Positions 46,765 to 56,171 of a stretch of 64,000 bases of DNA are shown one piece after another. The stretch's first letter is position 1. Every line of letters begins with the position of its first letter. The notes beneath the pieces were generated by a model, which worked only from the letters and a program-made list of their open reading frames with translations, was not told where the DNA came from and ran no database searches. The DNA comes from CAVQYV01 sp963718295 [NCBI: uncultured Methylomirabilota bacterium]. Its GTDB lineage: Bacteria; Methylomirabilota; Methylomirabilia; CAVQYV01. Made by a program: the position numbers and the translations under genes. The DNA lies in the NCBI GenBank assembly GCA_963718295.1, contig CAVQYV010000008.1, positions 62,001 to 126,000 on the forward strand, written 5' to 3'.

Positions 46765-48896
46765 GTGAAACGGAAAAGCTCCACCTCGCTGCAATTCATT
46801 CTCTTGGTTCCCCTGTCTCTCATCATCCTTTTCGCCGCTTCCAGCCAAGGGGCAGAGCAATGGAAGGACACTTTTGTGGGTGTCCCCCGAGCGAGCGGTC
46901 CCGCCATCTGGACCGGCACGGAGATGATCGTCTGGGGAGGCACCTATTACTATAGAAGCGGAGGACGCTTCAACCCCTCCACGGACGCTTGGACACCTAT
47001 TTCCAACGCCAGGGCACCGCTGCCCGGGTATGCCCACACCGCCATCTGGACCGGCACGGAGATGATCATCTGGGGAAGTGGTAGCAACAGCGGCGGACGG
47101 TACAATCCGACTACCGATACCTGGACTCCCGCTTCGACTGCCGGAGCGCCATCACCAAGATCTGGCCACACCGCCATCTGGACCGGCACGGAGATGATCG
47201 TCTGGGGAGGGTATGACGGCAGTTCCTATCTCAACACCGGCGCCCGCTACAATCCCACCACCAACACCTGGATTCCTCTCCCCACGGTCGGGGCACCAAG
47301 GATGAGGGAAGACCACACCGCGGTCTGGACCGGCAGCCAGATGGTTGTGTGGGGAGGGAGCAGTGCAGGAGGGCGCAAGAACACGGGCGGACGGTACAAT
47401 CCGACTACCGATACCTGGACTCCCACCTCGACTGCCAGTGCGCCATCACCAAGATCTGGCCACACCGCCATCTGGACCGGCACGGAGATGATCGTCTGGG
47501 GAGGGTATGACGGCAGCTCCTATCTCAATACGGGCGCCCTCTACAATCCGACTACCGATACCTGGACTCCCACCTCGACTGCCAGTGCGCCAGCGCCAAG
47601 ATATGCCCACACCGCCATCTGGACCGGCACGGAGATGATCGTCTGGGGAGGTGGCAGCAACACCGGCGCCCTCTACAATCCGACTACCGATACCTGGACT
47701 CCCACCTCGACTGCCAGTGCGCCAGCGCCAAGATATGCCCACACCGCCATCTGGACCGGCACGGAGATGATCGTCTGGGGAGGACACGGCAGTTTCTATC
47801 CCGACACGGGGCCCGCTACAATCCCACCACCAACACCTGGAGGGGAATGTCCCTTGAGTACTGTCCCGAGCCCAGAGGGGATCACACCGCCATCTGGACC
47901 GGCACGGAGATGGTCGTCTGGGGGGGGTATAACGGGTATCTCGCGGGATGGGGAGGCCACTATATCCCCCTCACGGATACGTGGAAATGGGGGGAACCCC
48001 TAACCACAATGTGGTACCCCCCAGGGCACAGACGAGGTCACACCGCCGTCTGGACCGGCACTTGGATGATCCTCTGGGGAGGGTATGGGTACGATAATTT
48101 TTGCGGGGGCTTTATTACATACCTCAACGACGGCAGCTTCTACTTGCCTTCTATGTATCCGGTTAATACATGGTATCGGATCTATTCCCTGGGGGCGCCA
48201 CAGGCAAGATGTTGGCACACCGCCATCTGGACCGGCAGGAAGATGATCGTCTGGGGAGGATACGACGGCCGAACCTATTTCATCACCGGCGGGCGCTTCA
48301 GCCCGGAGACAAATATTTGGCAAGGCACGTCCACCGAAGGGGCACCGAGAGGAAGGTCCCGGCACACCGCCATCTGGACCGGCAAAGAGATGATCGTCTG
48401 GGGAGGACTTGATCGCACGGCCTCGTTCAACACGGGCGGGCGCTACCGCCCCAGCACCGATACCTGGTCTCCCACCTCGACTGCCAGTGCGCCATCACCA
48501 AGATCTGGCCACACCGCCATTTGGACCGGGAAGGAAATGATCGTCTGGGGAGGGTATGACGGCAGCTCCTATCTCAACACCGGCGCCCGCTACAATCCGA
48601 CTACCGATACCTGGTCTCCCATTTCCACCGCCGGTGCGCCATCACCAAGATCCGGCCATACCGCGGTCTGGACCGGCACCCAAATGATCGTGTGGGGCGG
48701 CAAGAATGCCTCTGGTTGCATGAGAACCGGGGGCCGCTACGACCCCGTCACGGACACCTGGACCCCCACCACCCTGAAGCTGGCACCCGTGGGAAGGGCC
48801 CATCACACCGCCATTTGGACTGGCACGGAGATGGTCGTCTGGGGAGGGATGAATGGTGGCTTCTACCTCAACACGGGTGGCCGCTATACCCCTTGA
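46765..48896 (+). pseudogene. Exported beta-propeller-like repeat protein A (14 repeats), one frameshift
   Basis: A GTG start at 46765 follows AGAAAGGAGG and encodes a signal peptide (LQFILLVPLSLIILFAASS). The mature protein of about 690 residues consists of 14 repeats of roughly 45-60 residues with the core HTAIWTGTEMIVWGG, then a Gly/Tyr-rich loop, GRYNPTTDTW and a Pro-rich linker, a Kelch-like pattern. One base is missing near 47810 (ACGGGGCCCGC for ACGGGCGCCCGC); the second part reads on as GMSLEYCPEP. Fourteen blades would make two seven-bladed propellers. No enzyme domain is attached; adhesion or binding is inferred. Confidence 0.75.
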
Positions 48897-48945
48897 TTCC
48901 AGCGAAATCGGAAGAATCCAGCGGAGGTCGGAAAGGAGGAACAAG

Positions 48946-51075
48946 GTGAAACGGAGGAGCTTCACCTCTCGGCAATTGGTTTTCTTGGCCTCGTTCTCTC
49001 TCATCGTGCTTTTAGCCGCTTCCGGCCAGGCAACGGAGGAATGGAAGGGCACTCCTGTGGGCGCCCCCTGGGTGGACCGTGGTCAAACCGCCATCTGGAC
49101 CGGCACAGAGATGATCGTCTGGGGAGGAACCTATCACTATAGAGGGGGAGGGTGCTACAACCTTGCCACCGACACCTGGAGACCCATTTCCAACACCAAG
49201 GCGCCGAGGGCTGAATACGACCACATAGCGGTTTGGACGGGCACGGAGATGATCATCTGGGTGGGAGCCAACAACACCGGCGGCCGTTATGACCCCGCCA
49301 TGGACAGGTGGTCTCCCATTTCCACCGCCGGTGCGCCATCACCAAGATCATGGCCATACCGCCGTCTGGACCGGCACGGAGATGATCATCTGGGGAGGGT
49401 ATGACGGCAGCTCCTATCTCAACACGGGCGCCCGCTACAATCCGACTACCGATACCTGGTCTTCCATTTCGACCGCGGTGCGCCAACCGCGGGCCACACC
49501 GCCATCTGGACCGGCACGGAGATGATCATCTGGGGAGGTGGCAGCAACACCGGCGGCCGCTATGACCCCGCTACCGATACCTGGTCTCCCATTTCCACCG
49601 CCGGTGCGCCATCACCAAGATCTAGCCATACCGTGGTCTGGACCGGCACGGAGATGATCATCTGGGGAGGGTATGACGGCACTTGGCTCAACTCGGGAGG
49701 CCGCTACGATCCTACCGGCGATACCTGGATCTCCACTTCGGTAACAGGCGCGCCCAAGGCGAGAATTGCCCACACCGCCATCTGGACCGGCAGTCAGATG
49801 GTTGTGTGGGGAGGGAACGGTGCAAGAGGGCACAAGAAGACCGGTGGACGCTACGATCCGACGAGCGACGCCTGGACAGCTACCTCCACCCTTGGGGCGC
49901 CTGAAGGGAGGGTTTATCATACGGCGCTCTGGACGGGAAGGAGATGATCGTGTGGGGCGGGAGACGGCAGCTCGTATCCGAACGACAGCGGCGGACGCTA
50001 CGATCCCGCTGCCAACGCTTGGAGCAAGATCTCCCATGATAGGAGTCCTGAGGAGAGACGCGATCACACCGCCGTCTGGACCGGCACGGAGATGATCGTG
50101 TGGGGTGGGTATAACGGGGATCATCTGGGATGGGGCGGCCACTATATCCCCCTGACGGATACCTGGACCCGGACGGAACCCCCCTCTGGTTTTCTCCGAG
50201 GTGGGGGGAGGAAGGACCACACCGCCGTCTGGACCGGCACGGAGATGATCGTCTGGGGAGGCTATGGGGACGGCAGTTGCGGATGCACTCCATACCTCAA
50301 CAGCGGCGCGCGCTACCGGCCCGCGTTTTATCCCGATGATACCCGTGCCTGGCTTGGGATGTCTTACCTGGGGGCACCACAGGCAAGGCGTTGGCACACC
50401 GCCGTCTGGACCGGCGGGAAGATGATCGTCTGGGGAGGGTATGACGGCCGAACCCACCTTACCACCGGCGGGCGCTACAACCCGGAGACGGATATCTGGC
50501 AGGGCACCTCCACCGAAGGGGCCCCCAAAGGCAGGTCCCGGCATACTGCAATCTGGACCGGGAAGGAAATGATCGTCTGGGGAGGGCTTGGTCGCAGCGC
50601 CTCGTTCAACACGGGCGGGCGCTACCGCTTCAATACCAATACCTGGACTCCCACCTCGACCGATGGAGCGCCATCTCCAAGATATAGCCATACCGCCATC
50701 TGGACCGGCAAAGAGATGATCGTCTGGGGAGGGTATGACGGCAGCTCCTATCTCAACACGGGCGGCCGCTACAATCCGACTACCGATACCTGGACTCCCC
50801 TCTCCACGATCGGGGCACCCACGATGAGGAAGGACCACACCGCGGTCTGGACCGGAAGCCAGATGATCGTGTGGGGCGGCAAGAATGCCTCTGGTTACAT
50901 GAGAAGCGGAGGCCGCTACGACCCCGTCACGGACACCTGGACCCCAACCACCGTGAAGCTGGCACCCGTGGGAAGGGTCCATCACACTGCCATTTGGACT
51001 GGCACGGAGATGATCATTTGGGGAGGAATTAGCGGTGGCTTCTACCTCGAAACAGGTGGCCGCTATACCCCTTGA
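48946..51075 (+). pseudogene. Exported beta-propeller-like repeat protein B (14 repeats), several frameshifts
   Basis: A tandem paralogue of the preceding gene with the same start context (GAAAGGAGGAACAAG GTG) and signal peptide (LVFLASFSLIVLLAASG). It again has 14 HTAIWTG-type repeats, and the order of the atypical repeats (YNGDHLGWGGHYIPLTDTW, then LGAPQARRWHTAVWTGGK) parallels gene A, so the whole gene duplicated rather than single repeats. Frame changes are seen near 49350, 49476, 49940 and 49962. All repeats remain recognisable, so the damage is recent or artefactual. Confidence 0.72.
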
Positions 51076-51114
51076 TTCCAAGGGGAGAAATAGGGACCCC
51101 TTGGGGTCGGCCGC

Positions 51115-51756
51115 TCAGAACCCCAAAGGTTCCCCGACCAGCAGGACGGTGTAATCCGTCCGCAGGGGTTTCTTGGCCAATACGGTGTAGATGTTACAGA
51201 TCCTCTGGGGAGAGTTGCAGTCCGCGCATTGGCCCGTCTCCGCACAGGGGTTTTTGAATCCGAGCCGTTTGACATTCATCGGGGAGACCCACTCCCGAAC
51301 CCTTCTTTCCGCCTCTTCCAGATCCTTCACGATCTTGTTGACCCCACACACCAAAATCACCTTCCTGGGTCCGAAGGTCATCGCCGCCACTCGATTGCCC
51401 GTGCCATCGATGTTGAAGAGCTTCCCGTCCTCGGTCACCGCATTGCTGCTGGCGACGAACACATCGGCCAGAAGGATCTCGCGGCGGATCCTCAATCCGT
51501 CCTCTGCCGAAAGTCCCGGTGCAAAGGGATGTAGCAGCTGGATGGGATGTTTCTTTGCCTCCTCGAAGAATCCGATCTGACTCAGGGTGATAGAGCCTCC
51601 GATTCCCACCTTCGCCCCTTCGGGAATCCTCTTGAAGACCTCCCCCGCGGCATCCGAGGCCTGGGGAATGAATTCCGCATCGAACCTGTTCTTTCTGAGC
51701 GCCTTAAGGGTCCTTTCCACCTGATGTTCCTGAAACCACTTATGGTATTCCGTCAT
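51115..51756 (-). CDS. LUD-domain protein (LutC/YkgG-like)
   Basis: A 213-residue LUD domain protein; relatives (LutC) help oxidise lactate with the Fe-S proteins LutA and LutB, which are not in this window. Family phrases are VGIGGSITLSQIGFF, LADVFVASSNAVTEDGKL and GPRKVILVCGVNKIVKDLE. The C-terminus CADCNSPQRICNIY adds three cysteines often seen in the stand-alone DUF162 branch. The ATG at 51756 follows GGAGGTTTCAGCA; the ORF start at 51771 is rejected for lack of a site. It is monocistronic here. Confidence 0.88.
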   Translation of the reverse strand: MTEYHKWFQEHQVERTLKALRKNRFDAEFIPQASDAAGEVFKRIPEGAKVGIGGSITLSQIGFFEEAKKHPIQLLHPFAPGLSAEDGLRIRREILLADVFVASSNAVTEDGKLFNIDGTGNRVAAMTFGPRKVILVCGVNKIVKDLEEAERRVREWVSPMNVKRLGFKNPCAETGQCADCNSPQRICNIYTVLAKKPLRTDYTVLLVGEPLGF

Positions 51757-51771
51757 TGCTGAAACCTCCAT

Positions 51772-52123
51772 CGCAGGATCCTCCTCCTCATCTTTGTGGC
51801 CAGAGCATATGCAGTATGAGAGTCATGGATTACATGGGTGAGGTTGTCCATAAAGCTATCAACTTTCGGGAGCGAGAACAACCCGAAACTTGTTCCGAAG
51901 GAGGGGGATCTCCGCTCTTACCCGGATCTCAAAAATGTTGACAAGTAGAGGCGAGAGGAGTAGATACCCAAGGGGGCAAGGGGGGCGCCACCCGTGCAAT
52001 TCGGACTGCGTGGGATAGTTCAATCCCTTTTGAGCCAGCCGGGGCCTTTTCGAAAGGCCGGCACTTCGATTGGAGCCACACCGGTCAGGCGTGATGTATT
52101 CTCTCATATGTCAGGAGGTTGCC
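51772..52123. other. Divergent intergenic region
   Basis: 352 bases between the LUD gene and the FMN-binding gene. No confident promoter pair, repeat or small gene was recognised. Confidence 0.4.
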
Positions 52124-52699
52124 ATGAAGAAAGCCATCCATTTCACCTTGGGAGCTCTCATCCTCTCTGCCCTTTCCGTGGGAATTGGCTTGCCCGATCA
52201 GGCCTCTGCCACAGACGCCTCCCAAAGCACCAAGGATATCGAAAGGGCGTGGTTGCTCAAACAAGCCCTTCCCGGAGCGGATCGTTTCGAGAGCAGAGAC
52301 GAGGGAGGAATCCCATACGAGATCGCCTATCGAGAAGAGGAAGTCATGGGCGGGGTGTTCTACACTGACGGCATGGGCTATGGGGGCACGATGCGGTTTA
52401 TGGTGGGCCTCGACCCCGAGGGGAAGGTGGTCGAGATCGTCCTGGTGTCCCATAGGGAGAGCAAGGGGCTGGGGACCAAGGTCGCCGATCCCGTGTTCCT
52501 CTCCCAATTCCGCGGGAGGGGAGGACCTTTTGTCCTCAAGAGGGATCATCCCTCAGGAAACATCGATGGGGTGGCCGGGGCCACACTCTCCAGTCGCGGG
52601 GTGGTCATGGCCGTCGAAGAAGCGGTGAAGACCTTCCATCGCGTTTGGAAAGCGGAGGAGGGGACACCCCCGATTCCCCCTGCCAAGGGACAAGAGTGA
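52124..52699 (+). CDS. FMN-binding (RnfG/NqrC-like) exported protein
   Basis: A 191-residue protein with a signal peptide (IHFTLGALILSALSVGIGL) and an FMN-binding domain related to RnfG/NqrC, in which FMN is attached covalently to a Thr or Ser. The flavinylation motif appears as GVAGATLSSRGV near residue 155. AGGAGGTTGCC precedes the ATG at 52124. RnfG normally belongs to a six-gene Rnf operon; none of the others is nearby, so this is a stand-alone extracytoplasmic flavoprotein, whose ApbE flavin transferase must be elsewhere. Role: periplasmic electron transfer, inferred. Confidence 0.88.
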   Translation: MKKAIHFTLGALILSALSVGIGLPDQASATDASQSTKDIERAWLLKQALPGADRFESRDEGGIPYEIAYREEEVMGGVFYTDGMGYGGTMRFMVGLDPEGKVVEIVLVSHRESKGLGTKVADPVFLSQFRGRGGPFVLKRDHPSGNIDGVAGATLSSRGVVMAVEEAVKTFHRVWKAEEGTPPIPPAKGQE

Positions 52700-52772
52700 G
52701 GGACGAAGAGCCGCGCGCAGCAGCCCTGCTCCGGGGGTCCTCGCCCCCCCAAGGGATAGCTTCACTCTGGCA

Positions 52773-53999
52773 ATGCGAAAATTCCTAACCTATCTTCTAC
52801 TGCCGAGCGGCCTCCTCTTGCTGGCCGCCGTTGCCTTCCTGAAATGGGGGGCCAAGCCTCAATCCCTGGCCGCCCTGACGCTGATTTACCCTTATGCGGT
52901 TTTGGGGGTCGGGGCCTTTCTCGCCTGGCGTTTTCGCCAAAGCTGGCTGGCCTTTTCCGTCCTCGCCATCGTCTTGTCGGAGAGGGCCCTGCTGCATGGT
53001 GCAACGGGGCGCGCGGGATCGGCCCATGCCCCCCTTCTCTTTCCCGCCGTGGCCCTCCTGCTTCCCCTGATCCTGGGGATCCTTTCCTTCGAGAGCGCGC
53101 GCGAGCGAGGCCCGGCGGCCCCGCGCATCCCGTTGGGCTTGAGCCTCGTCCTCTTTCAAGCCTTGATCTTAGCGATGTGTCACTCCCAGGCTCACCGGGC
53201 GGCCCGCCAGGGCTCCCTCCTGGAGCGCATCCTCACTGGCGGGGGTTTCGTCGAATGGACCCCGATCGCCCGGTTGAGTCTCGTGGCATTTGGGTTGGTC
53301 TTCCTTTTTTTCGCAATCCGATTTGCTCGCCATCCCGGTCCCATTGACAGTGGCTTTCTCTGGTCGCTGATCGCGGTCTTTCTCGCGTTGAACGCCAAAA
53401 AGGTGGGACCCATCTCCAGCTTCTACCTTTCGACCGCAGGGCTCATCCTGATCGTTTGTTTCATCGAAAACTCTTACAGTCTGGCCTACCACGATGAATT
53501 GACGGGTCTGCCGGCGCGGAGGGCTTTGAACGAAGCCCTTCTGCGGTTGAGAGACAAATATACGGTGGCAATGATCGATGTCGATCATTTCAAACGGTTC
53601 AACGACCAGTATGGGCATGAGGTGGGCGACCAGGTGCTGCGCATGGTGGGGACTAACTTGGAGCGGATCTTGAGTGGGGCCAGAGCCTTCCGGTATGGGG
53701 GCGAGGAATTTGCCGTGCTCTTTCCCGGCAGATCATTGAGTAACGCGATCCCTTCATTGGAGGCGCTGAGAAAGACCATCGCCGCCTCGGACTTCACCCT
53801 GCGGGGAAAAGATCGTCCCCGGGAGAAGCCGGAGACGCCGAGGCCGGCCGGGAGCCCTCCCAGGAAGATCGGGATCACCATCAGCATCGGGATCGCGGAG
53901 CGGAATGCGCGCCACACCAAGCCGGACCAGGTGATCCGGGCGGCCGATCGGGCCCTTTATCGGGCCAAGGAGGCCGGGCGAAATCGGATCAGCAACTGA
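52773..53999 (+). CDS. Membrane-anchored diguanylate cyclase (GGDEF)
   Basis: A 408-residue protein that should make cyclic di-GMP. About seven membrane segments fill residues 1-225; there is no known sensory domain. The GGDEF domain (about 240-405) has DELTGLPARRALNE, IDVDHFKRFNDQYGHEVGD and the active-site loop YGGEEF, so catalysis is expected. The product-inhibition I-site (RxxD) is replaced by RILS, so feedback control may be absent. A run of RPREKPETPRPAG is an unusual basic/Pro-rich insert. It follows the FMN-binding gene by 73 bases on the same strand. Confidence 0.88.
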   Translation: MRKFLTYLLLPSGLLLLAAVAFLKWGAKPQSLAALTLIYPYAVLGVGAFLAWRFRQSWLAFSVLAIVLSERALLHGATGRAGSAHAPLLFPAVALLLPLILGILSFESARERGPAAPRIPLGLSLVLFQALILAMCHSQAHRAARQGSLLERILTGGGFVEWTPIARLSLVAFGLVFLFFAIRFARHPGPIDSGFLWSLIAVFLALNAKKVGPISSFYLSTAGLILIVCFIENSYSLAYHDELTGLPARRALNEALLRLRDKYTVAMIDVDHFKRFNDQYGHEVGDQVLRMVGTNLERILSGARAFRYGGEEFAVLFPGRSLSNAIPSLEALRKTIAASDFTLRGKDRPREKPETPRPAGSPPRKIGITISIGIAERNARHTKPDQVIRAADRALYRAKEAGRNRISN

Positions 54000-54158
54000 T
54001 TCCCTTGCCCGGATTCGTTGGGGCGCGCCAGAGTCCCTGGAGAGGACCTTCCCATCGCAGGTCGGCCTCCTATTGAACGAAACAAGGGGACGTTGGTTCT
54101 AAGACAACTTATTACCCTGCTTAGGGCATGCTCTCCCCCTGGCCGTCCCTTTTCTCCG

Positions 54159-54323
54159 GATGGCGGGGATATCTCTCGCCGGTTCACCCCCAAGCCGGGC
54201 AGGCACCAGGTCGTGACCCTCGATCTTTACCAGGGCTCCCACACCCTGGTGCTCTCGGCGCAGGGCACCGTTTCCCCGGGCCGGACCGCCACCGCCACCG
54301 ACCCGCTGATGTTCCTGGTCCGG
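54159..54323 (+). pseudogene. Remnant of the C39-gene tail domain
   Basis: About 55 codons match the tails of the genes at 39350 and 41181: DGGDISRRFTPKPGRHQVV here against DGVDISRRFKPIPGGYQVI there, followed by LYQGSHTLVLSAQGT and ATDPLMFLVR. The sequence upstream (54018-54158) carries no recognisable domain. It is a dispersed fragment of the same family, 13 kb from its relatives. Confidence 0.6.
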
Positions 54324-54349
54324 TGGCCCCCTCGATCCAATGGCCCGCT

Positions 54350-55384
54350 TCAGGACAATTGGATGGGATAGCGTCCGTATTTCTTCACCGCCTCCGCCAT
54401 GGCGAGGACGCACTCCGGGTTAAGATAGGAGGCCAGGCTGTTGCCGCTGGTCAGGATGTAGCCGCCTCCGGGCGCCACATCTCTGATCAATTCACACACC
54501 TCTCGGTCCACCTCCTCCGGGGTCCCCAGGCCCAGGATGTTGAGATCCACATTCCCCAGCAGGCAGACCCGCCTACCGTACTCTTTCTTCATGGCCCGAA
54601 TGTCCATGGCCCCCTTTTCGTTGGGATGAAGCCCGGCTACCCCCAGATCGATCAGGGTATCGACCGCCTTCATGATGTTGCCGTCGCTGTGGAGCACCCA
54701 GGGGATGGTGATCTTCTTCAGCACCCGCTGGTAACGGGGCACCATGAGTTCCTGGAAGATCTGAGGGGAAAAGAGCATTCCGCTCTTGAAGGCAAAATCG
54801 TCGGTGGTGATGAAAAAGTCGAACCCCATCTGGCAGATCCGCTCCGCCACGATCTCCATCCAGTCGTAATAGAGATCCAGCAAGGTCTCGATCAGGCGCC
54901 GGTTGTCATACAAGGTCAGAGAAAATCCTTCAAATCCCAGGCCGAGAATGACCTGAAACATCCCGATGCGGGTCACGAAGGCAGTGGCGTAATCCCCCCT
55001 GTTCCGGACGAAGTTTTCTGCATCGGCATAGAGCTCGTCCTTATGGGGATCGGGAAGCTGGATCATCTCCAGGTCCGCCTCGGTCTTGATCAGACCTTCG
55101 CTCGGAAAGCCACGGCCCTCGACTCCCTCTCCCATCCGGGCATAGGTGGGGGCCCGCAGGATGTAGCTGAGACTGTCCAGCCCCAGGCGGGCAGCGATTG
55201 CCTTGGACTCCTCGATGGTATAGGGATTGGTCACCGCCGAGGCAATCGCCTGGGTGGGCACCTGTTTCCAGCCCATCAGCTTCTGGGCCAAGGCCCGGTC
55301 GATTGCCAACTCGCACCAGGGAACCCGATCGGGCTCTTCCCGCCTGAGTGCAGTCATCACTCTTTCTCTGGAATTCATCTCCAT
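54350..55384 (-). CDS. Uroporphyrinogen decarboxylase (URO-D) family protein
   Basis: A 344-residue TIM-barrel protein of the URO-D superfamily, which includes true haem enzymes and corrinoid methyltransferases such as MtaA. The opening MTALRREEPDRVPW, the phrase IPWVLHSDGNI with a His in the zinc-site position (near residue 232), and GLHPNEKGAMDI fit the methyltransferase-like branch better than HemE. No corrinoid-binding partner is adjacent. A methylamine- or methoxy-linked role is possible, not shown. It is upstream of no visible operon partner except the following carotenoid locus. Confidence 0.85.
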   Translation of the reverse strand: MEMNSRERVMTALRREEPDRVPWCELAIDRALAQKLMGWKQVPTQAIASAVTNPYTIEESKAIAARLGLDSLSYILRAPTYARMGEGVEGRGFPSEGLIKTEADLEMIQLPDPHKDELYADAENFVRNRGDYATAFVTRIGMFQVILGLGFEGFSLTLYDNRRLIETLLDLYYDWMEIVAERICQMGFDFFITTDDFAFKSGMLFSPQIFQELMVPRYQRVLKKITIPWVLHSDGNIMKAVDTLIDLGVAGLHPNEKGAMDIRAMKKEYGRRVCLLGNVDLNILGLGTPEEVDREVCELIRDVAPGGGYILTSGNSLASYLNPECVLAMAEAVKKYGRYPIQLS

Positions 55385-55430
55385 TTCATGCCTCCCGATA
55401 TGAGATTGAAAGATTCAGATAGGACCCGTA

Positions 55431-56171
55431 TCACTCGACCTCCGTGCAAAGGATCTGCGCCAATTGGCGGGCGCCTCTCACCATGGTGAGATGGCCGACG
55501 CCTCTCAGCTTGTGAATCCTGGCGTGGGGCCAGGCCTGCTGAAGATATGCTACGGACCGGCGAACCGCGGCAAAGGTCTGGATTCCATAAGCGAGATCCA
55601 CTGGAAGATTCAGGTCTCGGAGTGACCCATGTCCCTTGAATTGACCGAATAGGTGGAGGTAGTTGAGGGTTGCCTGATGATTCACATGGACGAAGGCCTC
55701 GGTGAAGTTGCCGTCCGTGGGTTGCCTATTTTGAAGGACCCGATTCACGATTCTTCGCCCCACGGGACCGGCGAAAGAGACGTAATAGGCCCGGCGGCCG
55801 AACTCACCCAGGGTGAACAGTTTGAAATACCAGGGGAGATAGGTGAAGGGATCGACCAAAACCAGCCGCCGAATGCGGCTTTTCCGCTCCCGCGCCAGTA
55901 GCATGGCGAGGAATGCCCCGCTGCAGAAACCGATCAGGGTGGAATCGCCGTGGGTCGCCTCATCGATAACAGCCGCCAATTCTTCGGTGATCAGGGAGAG
56001 ATCCCAACGAGCGGGAAGAGGGGATTGGCCGTAGCCGGGCAGATCCACGCTGAGGAGCCTCATCCCTTGGGGAAGCCGGCTCGCCAATGGGGCAAATTCA
56101 CGATGGTCTCCCCCCCATCCGTGAATGGCCAGAATGGTTTTTGAGCCTTCGCCGTACTGCTTAACGTGCAT
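55431..56171 (-). CDS. Alpha/beta hydrolase in the carotenoid locus
   Basis: A 246-residue alpha/beta-hydrolase fold enzyme. The oxyanion region is AIHGWGGDHREF (residues 15-26), the nucleophile elbow reads GFCSG, so the central residue is Cys rather than the usual Ser, and the catalytic His is probable in GVGHLTMV. It overlaps crtI by 11 bases, so it is coupled to the carotenoid genes; a role in modifying a carotenoid ester or acyl group is inferred from this position only. A Cys nucleophile at this position is seen in dienelactone hydrolase-type enzymes. Confidence 0.8.
   Translation of the reverse strand: MHVKQYGEGSKTILAIHGWGGDHREFAPLASRLPQGMRLLSVDLPGYGQSPLPARWDLSLITEELAAVIDEATHGDSTLIGFCSGAFLAMLLARERKSRIRRLVLVDPFTYLPWYFKLFTLGEFGRRAYYVSFAGPVGRRIVNRVLQNRQPTDGNFTEAFVHVNHQATLNYLHLFGQFKGHGSLRDLNLPVDLAYGIQTFAAVRRSVAYLQQAWPHARIHKLRGVGHLTMVRGARQLAQILCTEVE

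Noticed and set aside
49612-51081. A 489-codon open frame on the minus strand
   Set aside because: It is a shadow of the repeat protein B gene: the repeat unit lacks stops on the opposite strand, so long antisense frames arise automatically. The same holds for smaller ones opposite gene A.
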